A stretch of 5,962 bases of DNA from JBHPGW01 sp042569785 (GTDB lineage Bacteria; Planctomycetota; Phycisphaerae; Sedimentisphaerales; Anaerobacaceae). The stretch lies in the NCBI GenBank assembly GCA_042569785.1, contig JBHPGW010000113.1:1-5962 (forward strand), in the 5' to 3' direction. Below, one piece after another: positions 1 to 5,926 of the stretch (position 1 is its first letter; the number at the start of each line of letters is the position of its first letter). The translations under genes and the position numbers were made by a program. A model generated the notes under the pieces. It ran no database searches. It worked only from the letters and a program-made list of their open reading frames with translations, and was not told the DNA's origin.

Positions 1-509
1 ATTTTGATGCTATAGCACGAGCCGGGGTGTATTCGGGGGTCCTTCGAAAAATGATCCTTGCTTTTAAGAACGATCGGACGGAACTTGACTTGATGCTTGG
101 TTTTCTGGCTGAGGCGGCGTTGACCGGAAGCGGATTTTATAATGAGATCGATCTGCTTGTGCCTGTTCCGATACACTTCTCGAGGCGGTTGATCCGCGGA
201 TATAATCAGTCTGATCTTTTGGCGAAGAAAGTAAAACACCGGTCCGCGAAAATCAGTACCGATCTGGTACGAATCCGGCGAACCAGAACACAGGCGACAA
301 TGGTTAGTCCGGTGAGCCGAGCAAAAAATGTTGCTGGTGCATTTTCTGTACGCAGGGGGCATGGCTTTGCCGGTCGTCGGGTTTGTTTGATAGATGACAT
401 CAAGACGACCGGGGCGACGTTGAACGAATGCGCTAAGACGTTGAAAGATGCCGGTGCTGTGAAAGTCTTTGCTATAGTTTTAGCGGTTGCCGGTCAGGAC
501 ATCAATTAA
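1..509 (+). CDS. comF: ComF family phosphoribosyltransferase, 5'-truncated by the window edge
   Basis: This is a type I phosphoribosyltransferase-fold protein of the ComF/GntX family, a cytoplasmic protein linked to DNA uptake in naturally competent bacteria; its exact substrate is not settled. The reading frame is open from base 3 and encodes F-D-A-I-A-R-A-G before the first in-frame start-like codon (GTG at 27), and these residues already match the family ('Y.G.LR..I...K' follows). The gene therefore begins upstream of the window, and the GTG is not its real start. The missing N-terminus would normally carry the CxxC zinc motifs. Visible family signatures are the RGYNQSDLLA box, the R-T-x-T-Q...R-x-x-N-V-x-G-A-F segment, and the PRPP-binding loop VCLIDDIKTTGATL near the C-terminus. 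The TAA stop at 507-509 overlaps the stop of the convergent kinase gene. The family call is firm; a role in competence in this organism is inference. Confidence 0.93.
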   Translation, partial: FDAIARAGVYSGVLRKMILAFKNDRTELDLMLGFLAEAALTGSGFYNEIDLLVPVPIHFSRRLIRGYNQSDLLAKKVKHRSAKISTDLVRIRRTRTQATMVSPVSRAKNVAGAFSVRRGHGFAGRRVCLIDDIKTTGATLNECAKTLKDAGAVKVFAIVLAVAGQDIN

Positions 510-1315
510 TCGTTGGGGTAAATGCTGTCATCATCGGCCAGAACACCTTTGTCGTAAAGAAGCTTTAGAAACCGTCGCCGCAGTTTCCTGAAAGGTGTGG
601 CTACCATTCGGTGCAAATCGATAAGTTTTCCAGTTCGACGTGACTTGATCTTTTCCTCGGGCTTCAAGAGGTGCGGACATATTCTGCGTTTGTGTTTTAG
701 GATATGGTAGATGTCGGCTCGTTGCAGTGCATGTTTTAGTTTGCTGGAGAAGCGTTTGAAAAACAGTGGGCGCTGCTTGAAGTGCTGGGATATCTGGAAG
801 TCGATAATATAAGGTTTGCCATCGTCGCCAAGTAAGAGATTATTTCTTTTGTTTGAGTCGACATAAACAACGTTGTTCTGGTGTATTTGCCGAGTCAGTT
901 CTATAAGGTTATCGAAAAAATCGTCGGGCAGGTTTTTATTTTCGTCGAGAGTTTGGCCTTCAATATATTCGTATGTAAAGCCGGTTTTGCCCCAGCGATC
1001 AAGTATGTGCGGAATCTGCTGTAAATGACTTAATCTGCTAAGGATCGAGATTTCATGTGAACAGATGATTTTCCCAAGCCAACGCAACGGCAGACCTATA
1101 AAATGTTGTTGGCGTCCCATTTTTAAGATAAGCCTGGAAGGCGACCTGGTCTCGGTGGTATTTGTCGGGGTTGCTAACTCGTAAAGAGCGGTTGCGGCAA
1201 AGAAGTCGTGCTTTAAAACTTTGCGTAAATTATAACTACCAGCGGAGATATCAATTTTTTTCGGCAGTCCTTTTTTGCCACAGGCATACATGTGATAACC
1301 AAGCGTTTTGAGCAT
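506..1315 (-). CDS. Atypical lipopolysaccharide (Kdo/WaaP)-type kinase-like protein
   Basis: A 269-residue cytoplasmic protein with a protein-kinase-like fold, closest in pattern to the lipopolysaccharide kinase (Kdo/WaaP/RIO-like) group, which phosphorylates sugars of envelope glycolipids. Likely landmarks are the ATP lysine K65 in LILKMGR, the helix-C glutamate E88, the hinge YEYIEGQTL at 115-123, the catalytic loop YVDSNKRN at 151-158 with base D153 and metal-binding N158, and the metal-binding D172 in IIDFQ. The usual HRD is YVD and the usual DFG is DFQ, as in other members of this group. The C-terminus is strongly basic (RKLRRRFLK, about 243-251), which could favour membrane contact. ATG at 1313-1315 is preceded by GGAG (1322-1325) with six bases of spacing. 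It is the last gene of the - strand run, 33 bases after the S24 repressor gene, and it converges with comF. The substrate (lipid, sugar or protein) cannot be told from sequence. Confidence 0.8.
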   Translation of the reverse strand: MLKTLGYHMYACGKKGLPKKIDISAGSYNLRKVLKHDFFAATALYELATPTNTTETRSPSRLILKMGRQQHFIGLPLRWLGKIICSHEISILSRLSHLQQIPHILDRWGKTGFTYEYIEGQTLDENKNLPDDFFDNLIELTRQIHQNNVVYVDSNKRNNLLLGDDGKPYIIDFQISQHFKQRPLFFKRFSSKLKHALQRADIYHILKHKRRICPHLLKPEEKIKSRRTGKLIDLHRMVATPFRKLRRRFLKLLYDKGVLADDDSIYPND

Positions 1316-1348
1316 TACTTACTCCGTTAGAAACCTGATGTTAAGCGG

Positions 1349-2125
1349 TTATAGTTTTTCGTATCTTGTAACCGCTCGGTACAAGCCGTTAATCCTTTTG
1401 CCCTGGATGGTAATAGGCGAATATTTTTCATTTCTGGGTTGCAGCCTGACCTTGTCTTCAGGTTCAAAAAAAATACGTTTAAATGTCGTCTCATGAGGCA
1501 TCGCGAACCGAACGAAACAATCGTCTCCATTATTTACCGGTGCGGCAGGTGAAAAAACCACAATGTCACCTTCACGGAATTTAGGTTCCATGGAATCTCC
1601 GACTACTCGAACGGCAAACGCATTTGGGTCATGTAAATCAGGGCAGCGAACATAATCGTCGGCTACACCGACCGGATAGTCAAGGTCGCTGAAATCACAT
1701 GGATAACCGGCGGCTACTTTATTAATCACAGGTATCAGCCTTGAAGTGGACAGCAGGGAGTTGTTTTTTTCAACTTCAAGTTCATTTTCAGCAAGAAGCT
1801 TATTAAGCTGCTGCGTATCGGGGGTTGTGTGTACAATGTTTTTGATGAACAGTCGCCACTTCTGGTTTTCGGTCTGGGCGTTTTCATATTTGAGTCGCAG
1901 GTCGTTAGGCATACGTTCGATATTAGCGATGTGCAGCAGAAGTCCGGGCTCAAACTCAAGTATCTTTTCGAGTTTTTTGAGCAACTGCTCACCCGGTGGA
2001 TTTTTTACCTTGCCGGTCTCGATAGTTGAGAGGTATGGTTTTGAAAAACCGACCTGGCCGCTGACTTCGTCGAGAGTCAGCTTTAAGAGTTCACGTTTTT
2101 TCCTTATTAATTGTCCCAGAGCCAT
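1349..2125 (-). CDS. XRE-family transcriptional repressor with S24 (LexA/CI-like) autopeptidase domain
   Basis: A 258-residue DNA-binding regulator. Residues about 4-58 form an XRE/Cro-type helix-turn-helix (LIRKKRELLKLTLDEVSGQVGFSKPYLSTIETG). Residues about 60-125 are a mostly helical, charged linker. Residues about 130-258 are a peptidase S24 domain, with a probable Ala139-Gly140 self-cleavage site (VAAGYP), nucleophile S178 in VVGDSMEP and general-base lysine K216 in TTFKRIF. The Ser-Lys spacing of 38 is close to that of LexA. All residues needed for LexA/CI-type autocleavage are present, so it is probably inactivated by a RecA-like or other stress signal (family inference). ATG is preceded by GAGG (2133-2136) with seven bases of spacing. 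It lies between the DUF362 and kinase-like genes with short gaps, and no phage genes are near. It differs from canonical LexA in having an XRE rather than a winged-helix N-terminus. Its target operators are unknown. Confidence 0.92.
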   Translation of the reverse strand: MALGQLIRKKRELLKLTLDEVSGQVGFSKPYLSTIETGKVKNPPGEQLLKKLEKILEFEPGLLLHIANIERMPNDLRLKYENAQTENQKWRLFIKNIVHTTPDTQQLNKLLAENELEVEKNNSLLSTSRLIPVINKVAAGYPCDFSDLDYPVGVADDYVRCPDLHDPNAFAVRVVGDSMEPKFREGDIVVFSPAAPVNNGDDCFVRFAMPHETTFKRIFFEPEDKVRLQPRNEKYSPITIQGKRINGLYRAVTRYEKL

Positions 2126-2152
2126 AGTACGACCTCATTCGGGTAACTGCTT

Positions 2153-3229
2153 TTATTCGATTTCAACGATTTCATATTTAGTACTTCCCAGGCCGATACG
2201 CTCGGCGTGGTCGAATTGATGAGATTGGTTAAGTGTATCATTTTTGAGTAACTGTGCCAAATTCCTGCGGCCTTTTGCTTCTATCATATCGGCGGCGGCT
2301 TTATCGACGGCGACCGGATCGGTTGAAGCTAATATACCAATGTCATCGACTATATTTTTCATATCAGGGGTTGAGAAACAGTCGCAGTCCTTTGTGATCG
2401 AGATAGCGTAGTTGAAAAATGCGGCTTTTCTCTCTTTGTCTTTTATGGCGCCGAGTGCGTGTTCGGCAATATTTTTCTGTAGCATTTCCTTGCTGACATC
2501 TTTCTTATGTTTGACTGCGTCGAATCTGCATACCGCGATACATTCGGCGCAGCCTATACATTTGTCCTGGTCGATATGCGCTTTTACCTGGTCGATGGTG
2601 ATAGCGTCAGCGGGACAATGCTTTAAACAGTCGCCGCAGCTTTGGCAACTATTGTTAATTTCAAATTCAAGGACGGCGTGCTGTCGCATTTTTCCTTTTC
2701 GATTGGCACAGCCCATGCCGAGAGTTTTTATCGTAGCGGCGGCACATGCTTCGCAATGGCCGGTAAAATGCGCAATTGAAATAATAGATTGGCAGTTGAC
2801 TATATCAGAGGCAATGAAAACTTCTTCGTTCATTTCGCAGTTGATCCTTACGGGCAGTTCAGCGTTACCGAAAAGTCCATCAGGAGCAATAAATGGTGCG
2901 CCGAGTTTCTCGAAGCAGAAGCCGTGCTCGTGGGCGAGTATGGTATGGTCGATCGCGTTGTGTCTTCTTCCGCCGTATAAAGTGCTGGTATCTGTCAGAA
3001 ATGGTTTTGCCTTTAGCTTTAGCAGTTCGCCTACTAAGCCTTTAATGCATGGGGGCTTGATGTAGGTGGTGTTGCCGGCTTCGCCGACGTGAATTTTTAC
3101 AGCGGTATAGTCCTTTTCCGCGAAACAGTCGGCGAACTTTCCAGCCTTGAACAGCTTTACCGCTTTTTCGGAAATAACCTCTGGGCCTTCGTCGAGAGAG
3201 GCTTTAATAAAGAATACTTTCGATGTCAT
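2153..3229 (-). CDS. DUF362 domain protein with two [4Fe-4S] ferredoxin clusters
   Basis: A 358-residue protein of the DUF362 iron-sulfur family. No signal peptide or membrane segment is visible, so it is probably cytoplasmic. The N-terminal half has DUF362 hallmarks: AVKIHVGEAGNTTYIKPP (43-60), the TDTSTLYGGRRHN segment (79-91), and IAHFTGHCEACAAATIKTLGMGCANRKGK (152-180). Two ferredoxin motifs follow: C195-x2-C198-x2-C201-x3-C205-P and C224-x2-C227-x2-C230-x3-C234. The last of these is followed by R rather than P. The C-terminal DUF362 part contains DCDCFS and DIGILASTDPVAVDKAAADMI (about 281-316). The family is widespread in anaerobes, presumably in electron transfer, and no reaction is established. 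The ATG start has only a weak GGAA Shine-Dalgarno, embedded in a 14-base palindrome. It lies 22 bases after the secreted-protein gene and 27 before the S24 repressor gene, so co-transcription is likely. Confidence 0.92.
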   Translation of the reverse strand: MTSKVFFIKASLDEGPEVISEKAVKLFKAGKFADCFAEKDYTAVKIHVGEAGNTTYIKPPCIKGLVGELLKLKAKPFLTDTSTLYGGRRHNAIDHTILAHEHGFCFEKLGAPFIAPDGLFGNAELPVRINCEMNEEVFIASDIVNCQSIISIAHFTGHCEACAAATIKTLGMGCANRKGKMRQHAVLEFEINNSCQSCGDCLKHCPADAITIDQVKAHIDQDKCIGCAECIAVCRFDAVKHKKDVSKEMLQKNIAEHALGAIKDKERKAAFFNYAISITKDCDCFSTPDMKNIVDDIGILASTDPVAVDKAAADMIEAKGRRNLAQLLKNDTLNQSHQFDHAERIGLGSTKYEIVEIE

Positions 3230-3241
3230 TGGAATTCCAAT
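3228..3241. promoter_or_regulatory. Perfect 14-base palindrome over the DUF362 start region
   Basis: ATTGGAATTCCAAT is fully self-complementary. It covers the last two bases of the DUF362 start triplet (3228-3229 on the + strand) and the 12 bases just upstream, including the only Shine-Dalgarno-like sequence (GGAA, complement of 3235-3238). It could be an operator or an RNA element controlling translation of the iron-sulfur protein. Chance cannot be excluded for one 14-base palindrome. Confidence 0.45.
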
Positions 3242-3251
3242 TGCATTATTT

Positions 3252-4037
3252 TTACGGCTTGCAAATCTTGCACGGCCTTTTGCCTGCTCTTATCGCTTCA
3301 TCAGGACTGTTATAGCCGATAAGATTTGCTGATTTTATTCCCTTTGCTGAACCGCAGTCGAATTTATGGAAAATCTTACTCTTTTTCGATGCTACATATT
3401 GATGACTCGAAGTGGTCGGTTTAACAACTGGTAAAATTCTTTTTTGGGCATAGGGTTCGGCTTTTTCGATCTTTGCCTGCTTAGTACCTTTTGGATTAGC
3501 TGTTTTGTAGCCTGTGATAAAGGTGTCAATCTGCTCGGTTACTACCTTGGTAACCGCGGCAGGCATCTGTTCCGCGGAAACCGCTCCCATAATAGTCTTT
3601 GTTTGCCAAACATCTGCTTTTAACCTTAATTTTTTGCGAAAGTGTACGGTTCTTGCCAAAAAAGTTTGGATGTTAAAAACATATTGCTGTGAATCTCTGA
3701 GCTTGATCATGTCTATCTCGATCCTGAGTTCCGGAGCATTAAAAGCTCTAAGTGGTCGGCTTATATAAGAGAGGTCGGCTATTTTGATTCCTGCCTGTTG
3801 GAGTTTGCTGTTTACCTTTTTATCAAGCTCCTTCCAGATAAGGCCGTCTTTGTTCGGCTCATTATCATCAGGCACAATAAAAACGTGCAATTGTTTTATT
3901 CCAGTCAGGGTCTTCTCCGATTCACCGGAAAGCATAAGTTTATCATTGGGCCAGGGAAAACCTACCTGGCTCGCAGCAGTGACAGATAAAATCAAGACCA
4001 GAGCAATTATAATAAGGCGGTACTTTTTCATTTTCAT
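3252..4037 (-). CDS. Secreted protein of unknown function with C-terminal Ada-type zinc-binding domain
   Basis: A 261-residue exported protein. Residues 1-22 form a signal peptide: basic MKMKKYR, a hydrophobic IIIALVLILSV core, and probable signal peptidase I cleavage near TAAS. There is no lipobox cysteine. Residues about 45-180 form a mixed alpha/beta domain (LHVFIVPDD, IRIEIDMIKL-like strands, then a long helix ending ITGYKTANP) that I do not recognise. A lysine- and proline-rich linker (about 182-212) leads to residues 214-261, which match the small Ada-type metal-binding fold: YVASKKSKIFHKFDCGSAKGIK, then a segment ending RPCKICKP. H224, C228, C256 and C259 are plausible zinc ligands. 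Such domains also occur at the ends of extracellular nucleases and ComEC-like proteins, so a nucleic-acid role is possible, but no nuclease motif is visible. The gene follows DUF1805 by 15 bases. M3 is an alternative start. The function is unknown. Confidence 0.78.
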   Translation of the reverse strand: MKMKKYRLIIIALVLILSVTAASQVGFPWPNDKLMLSGESEKTLTGIKQLHVFIVPDDNEPNKDGLIWKELDKKVNSKLQQAGIKIADLSYISRPLRAFNAPELRIEIDMIKLRDSQQYVFNIQTFLARTVHFRKKLRLKADVWQTKTIMGAVSAEQMPAAVTKVVTEQIDTFITGYKTANPKGTKQAKIEKAEPYAQKRILPVVKPTTSSHQYVASKKSKIFHKFDCGSAKGIKSANLIGYNSPDEAIRAGKRPCKICKP

Positions 4038-4041
4038 AATA

Positions 4042-4046
4042 TCCTT
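4042..4046 (-). promoter_or_regulatory. Ribosome binding site of the secreted-protein gene (start choice M1 or M3)
   Basis: AAGGA on the - strand lies four bases before the first ATG (4035-4037) and ten before a second in-frame ATG (4029-4031). Four is rather short and ten rather long, so either start may be used. Both leave a functional signal peptide, so the mature protein is the same. Confidence 0.6.
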
Positions 4047-4052
4047 AAGAAT

Positions 4053-4361
4053 TTATGCAATGAGCGCAAAAGCTTCAGTCACGTTCATGCCTTGTTTGAT
4101 CCCGATGTCGATCGCCTTTTGGTTTGGGTTTGTGACTTTTCGGTTTTGGAAACGCTCGAGTGTGCCAATAGGATTGTCCGGGGTGCTTTCGACAATTGCC
4201 GCGGCTACGCCATAGCCTTGGCAAGCGTCGACGTCTATAGCTGGACATGCGAGGAAACCCCTGGGGCCTGTGACGATGAGGATATTGAAGCCTGGCCATT
4301 TGGTTTGTACGCCTTCTACCGGGCCGTTTGGAGTCTGGTAGGTTTTTGTATGGATTTCCAT
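4053..4361 (-). CDS. DUF1805 (YunC-like) domain protein
   Basis: A 102-residue small protein that is essentially a single DUF1805 domain, the family that includes Bacillus subtilis YunC; no biochemical role is established. Supporting features are the core strand-turn segment ILIVTGPRGFLACPAIDVDACQGYGVAAAIV (27-57), where family members typically read 'G..MCG.L....A...G.AAA', then IGTLERFQNRKVTNPNQKAIDIGIKQGMNVTEAFALI (65-101), where family members have a conserved 'A...GI..GM...EAL' helix. Its length is the usual one for the family. No signal peptide is present, so it is cytoplasmic. ATG is preceded by AAGG (4370-4373) with eight bases of spacing. That Shine-Dalgarno touches the base of the GC-rich hairpin in the 67-base gap after the mutase gene, so translation could be modulated by the structure (inference). 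The gene for the secreted Ada-zinc protein follows 15 bases later. Confidence 0.85.
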   Translation of the reverse strand: MEIHTKTYQTPNGPVEGVQTKWPGFNILIVTGPRGFLACPAIDVDACQGYGVAAAIVESTPDNPIGTLERFQNRKVTNPNQKAIDIGIKQGMNVTEAFALIA

Positions 4362-4371
4362 GTTTTTTGCC

Positions 4372-4401
4372 TTAGAAACCCCCTGCAGTGCAGGGGGCTA
4401 A
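4372..4401 (-). repeat. GC-rich hairpin between the mutase and DUF1805 genes
   Basis: A perfect 9-base inverted repeat (CCCCCTGCA, one central base, TGCAGGGGG) occupies 4379-4397. It is flanked by matching TTAG (4372-4375) and CTAA (4398-4401), with three unpaired bases (AAA, 4376-4378) on one side. As RNA it would fold into a very stable stem with a small loop. In the - strand transcript the core stem is followed only by UUUCU, so it is at best a weak intrinsic terminator or attenuator. It could instead stabilise the upstream mRNA, or be a copy of a dispersed REP-like palindrome. Confidence 0.75.
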
Positions 4402-4428
4402 CAAAAATTCTGTTTGGATAAATGTAAA

Positions 4429-5799
4429 TTATACTTGTTTGCCGAGATGTTTTCCGATCTCGGTTAGCTTTTCATGGAGCAATTCTTTAGTTTTGGCCTC
4501 AATGTTGAGTCTGAGTAGAGGCTCGGTATTACTTGGGCGGCAATTACACCACCAGTCTTTATACATAACAGTGACGCCGTCGAGATAATCGACTTTAGCG
4601 TCATTATATCTTTTGGCAAGCTCATTCATTTTTGTTTGTTTGTCTTCGACCTCGAAGTTGATCTCTCCACTGCTGTGGTATCTTCTGAGCGGTTTGATAA
4701 GCTCGCTCAAAGGTTTGTCAGATTGGCTGATAATATTCAAAACGTGTACCATTGTTATCATCCCTGAATCCGCCCAGAAGTTGTCACGATAGTAGAAGTG
4801 TCCGGAAAGTTCGCCTCCGAAGACGGCGTGTGAGTCTCTGAGTGCCTTTTTCATAAAAGAGTGGCCGACACGTTCTCTTCTTGGCGTTCCTCCATTCTTG
4901 AGAATATCTTCTGAAACGACCAGGCTGCTTCGCAGATCGTATACGATTACGGATTTCGGTTTAATCTCCAGAAAATACGGCACCATCAAGGCCGTCAGCA
5001 GGTCGCAGCCTATGGTGTCGCCTTTTTCGTCGACCATGATAAGCCTGTCGGCGTCACCGTCGAAGCAGATGCCGAAGTCACAGTTGTTTTTCTTGATAAC
5101 GGATTTTAGTTCTTTCAGATTTTCTTCAACAAGCGGGTTAGGTTCATGTTTGAATTTTCCGTCATGTTTGAAATTGATCGGGGATATTTCTATTGGCAGT
5201 TCCTGAAAAATAGCAGGTACCATCTTTCCGGCCATTCCATTTGAAGCGTCAATAGCGATCTTGAGTTTTTTTAAACCCGGCCTTAGAAATTTTAGGACGT
5301 GGTTTTTGTATTCGGAGGTTAGATCGAACTTCTCAACTGCCCCGTCTTCTTTGCCCTTGGTGTGAAGAAGCGCCATTGCGATATGCTCAATATCTTTTAA
5401 GCCGGTGTCGGCACCGACCGGTTTTGCCTGCAGGCCGGAAATTTTGAACCCGTTATACTTAGCTGGGTTGTGCGAAGCGGTTACCTGTACGCCGCCGCAG
5501 GTTCCGAGATGGTTGATAGCAAAATACATCTGTGGTGTATCGATCACTCCGATATCAATAACGTTTGCTCCTGTAGCGTTCATTCCTTTTATCAGAGCCC
5601 GCAGCAGTGATTTGCTGTGGGTGCGCATGTCCCTGCCGACACATATCGACTGAGCATTTGCTTGTCCTCGTTCATAGCCGCTGAGAAGTGATCTTAAGAA
5701 CTGGGCAGTTGAATAGCCGATCTTCCACGCACCTTCTTCGGCGATCTGGTCTGGATAGACGCCTCTTATGTCATAAGCTTTGAAAATTGAAGAATCCAT
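4429..5799 (-). CDS. Phosphomannomutase/phosphoglucomutase (alpha-D-phosphohexomutase family)
   Basis: A 456-residue cytoplasmic enzyme that interconverts hexose-6-phosphate and hexose-1-phosphate through a phosphoserine. It supplies mannose-1-P or glucose-1-P for nucleotide sugars, envelope polysaccharides and glycogen. All four family sites are intact: the phosphoserine loop TASHNPAKYNGFK with S109, the magnesium loop FDGDADR with D247, D249 and D251, the sugar-binding loop GGELSGHFYYRDNF (328-341), and the phosphate-binding loop RPSNTEPLLR (421-430). The N-terminus IFKAYDIRGVYPD is typical of the ManB/AlgC-like subgroup. The length is normal. ATG is preceded by GGGAG (5806-5810) with six bases of spacing. 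The gene is the first of the - strand cluster and sits about 70 bases behind a strong candidate promoter. Whether mannose, glucose or both are used cannot be decided from motifs, so I give no gene symbol. Confidence 0.96.
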   Translation of the reverse strand: MDSSIFKAYDIRGVYPDQIAEEGAWKIGYSTAQFLRSLLSGYERGQANAQSICVGRDMRTHSKSLLRALIKGMNATGANVIDIGVIDTPQMYFAINHLGTCGGVQVTASHNPAKYNGFKISGLQAKPVGADTGLKDIEHIAMALLHTKGKEDGAVEKFDLTSEYKNHVLKFLRPGLKKLKIAIDASNGMAGKMVPAIFQELPIEISPINFKHDGKFKHEPNPLVEENLKELKSVIKKNNCDFGICFDGDADRLIMVDEKGDTIGCDLLTALMVPYFLEIKPKSVIVYDLRSSLVVSEDILKNGGTPRRERVGHSFMKKALRDSHAVFGGELSGHFYYRDNFWADSGMITMVHVLNIISQSDKPLSELIKPLRRYHSSGEINFEVEDKQTKMNELAKRYNDAKVDYLDGVTVMYKDWWCNCRPSNTEPLLRLNIEAKTKELLHEKLTEIGKHLGKQV

Positions 5800-5876
5800 T
5801 TTTTGCTCCCTAATTTTTCCGATAACAGCTCATATAATTCACTTATTGCCTAACTGGCACTGTTAATTTATTAGAT

Positions 5877-5906
5877 ACTATACAAGGCTTTAAGGTATTC
5901 TGTCAA
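5877..5906 (-). promoter_or_regulatory. Candidate sigma-70-type promoter of the six-gene operon
   Basis: On the - strand, TTGACA (5901-5906, a perfect -35 hexamer) is followed after 18 bases by TATAGT (5877-5882, one mismatch to TATAAT). Transcription would begin near 5870, leaving an untranslated leader of about 70 bases before the mutase ATG. Its position upstream of the first gene of a tightly spaced run, and the lack of a comparable promoter in the other gaps, support it as the main operon promoter. This is a consensus match only. Confidence 0.72.
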
Positions 5907-5926
5907 CACTGAACTATGTCTTATCG

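Noticed and set aside
27..29. GTG as the true start of the ComF-family protein.
   Set aside because: The frame stays open to the window edge, the residues before the GTG fit the family, and the protein would lack its N-terminal part.
1327..1335. TTAGAAACC occurs both here and at 4372-4380, hinting at a repeat family in intergenic gaps.
   Set aside because: The match stops after nine bases and the copy at 1327 lacks the palindrome, so this is probably coincidence.
1586..1595. Palindrome TTCCATGGAA resembling the core of the 3228-3241 palindrome.
   Set aside because: It lies inside the S24 repressor gene and encodes the conserved catalytic D-S-M-E-P segment, so the sequence is explained by coding constraint.
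2412..3065. 217-codon open frame on the + strand opposite the DUF362 gene.
   Set aside because: It is antisense to a strongly supported ferredoxin-type gene, its translation has no recognisable motifs, and its composition is that of an antisense shadow.
4426..4433. TATAAT on the - strand at the mutase stop as a second promoter for the downstream genes.
   Set aside because: No acceptable -35 hexamer at 16-18 bases and no extended -10 TG motif.
4442..4463. Hairpin CCGAGAT / ATCTCGG with an 8-base loop near the mutase stop, as a possible terminator.
   Set aside because: It is within the coding sequence and no U-tract follows in the - strand transcript. The 7-base stem could be chance.
5847..5859. 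TGCC-TAACT-GGCA dyad just downstream of the predicted transcription start as an operator.
   Set aside because: Arms of only four bases are expected often by chance and no second copy was found in the window.
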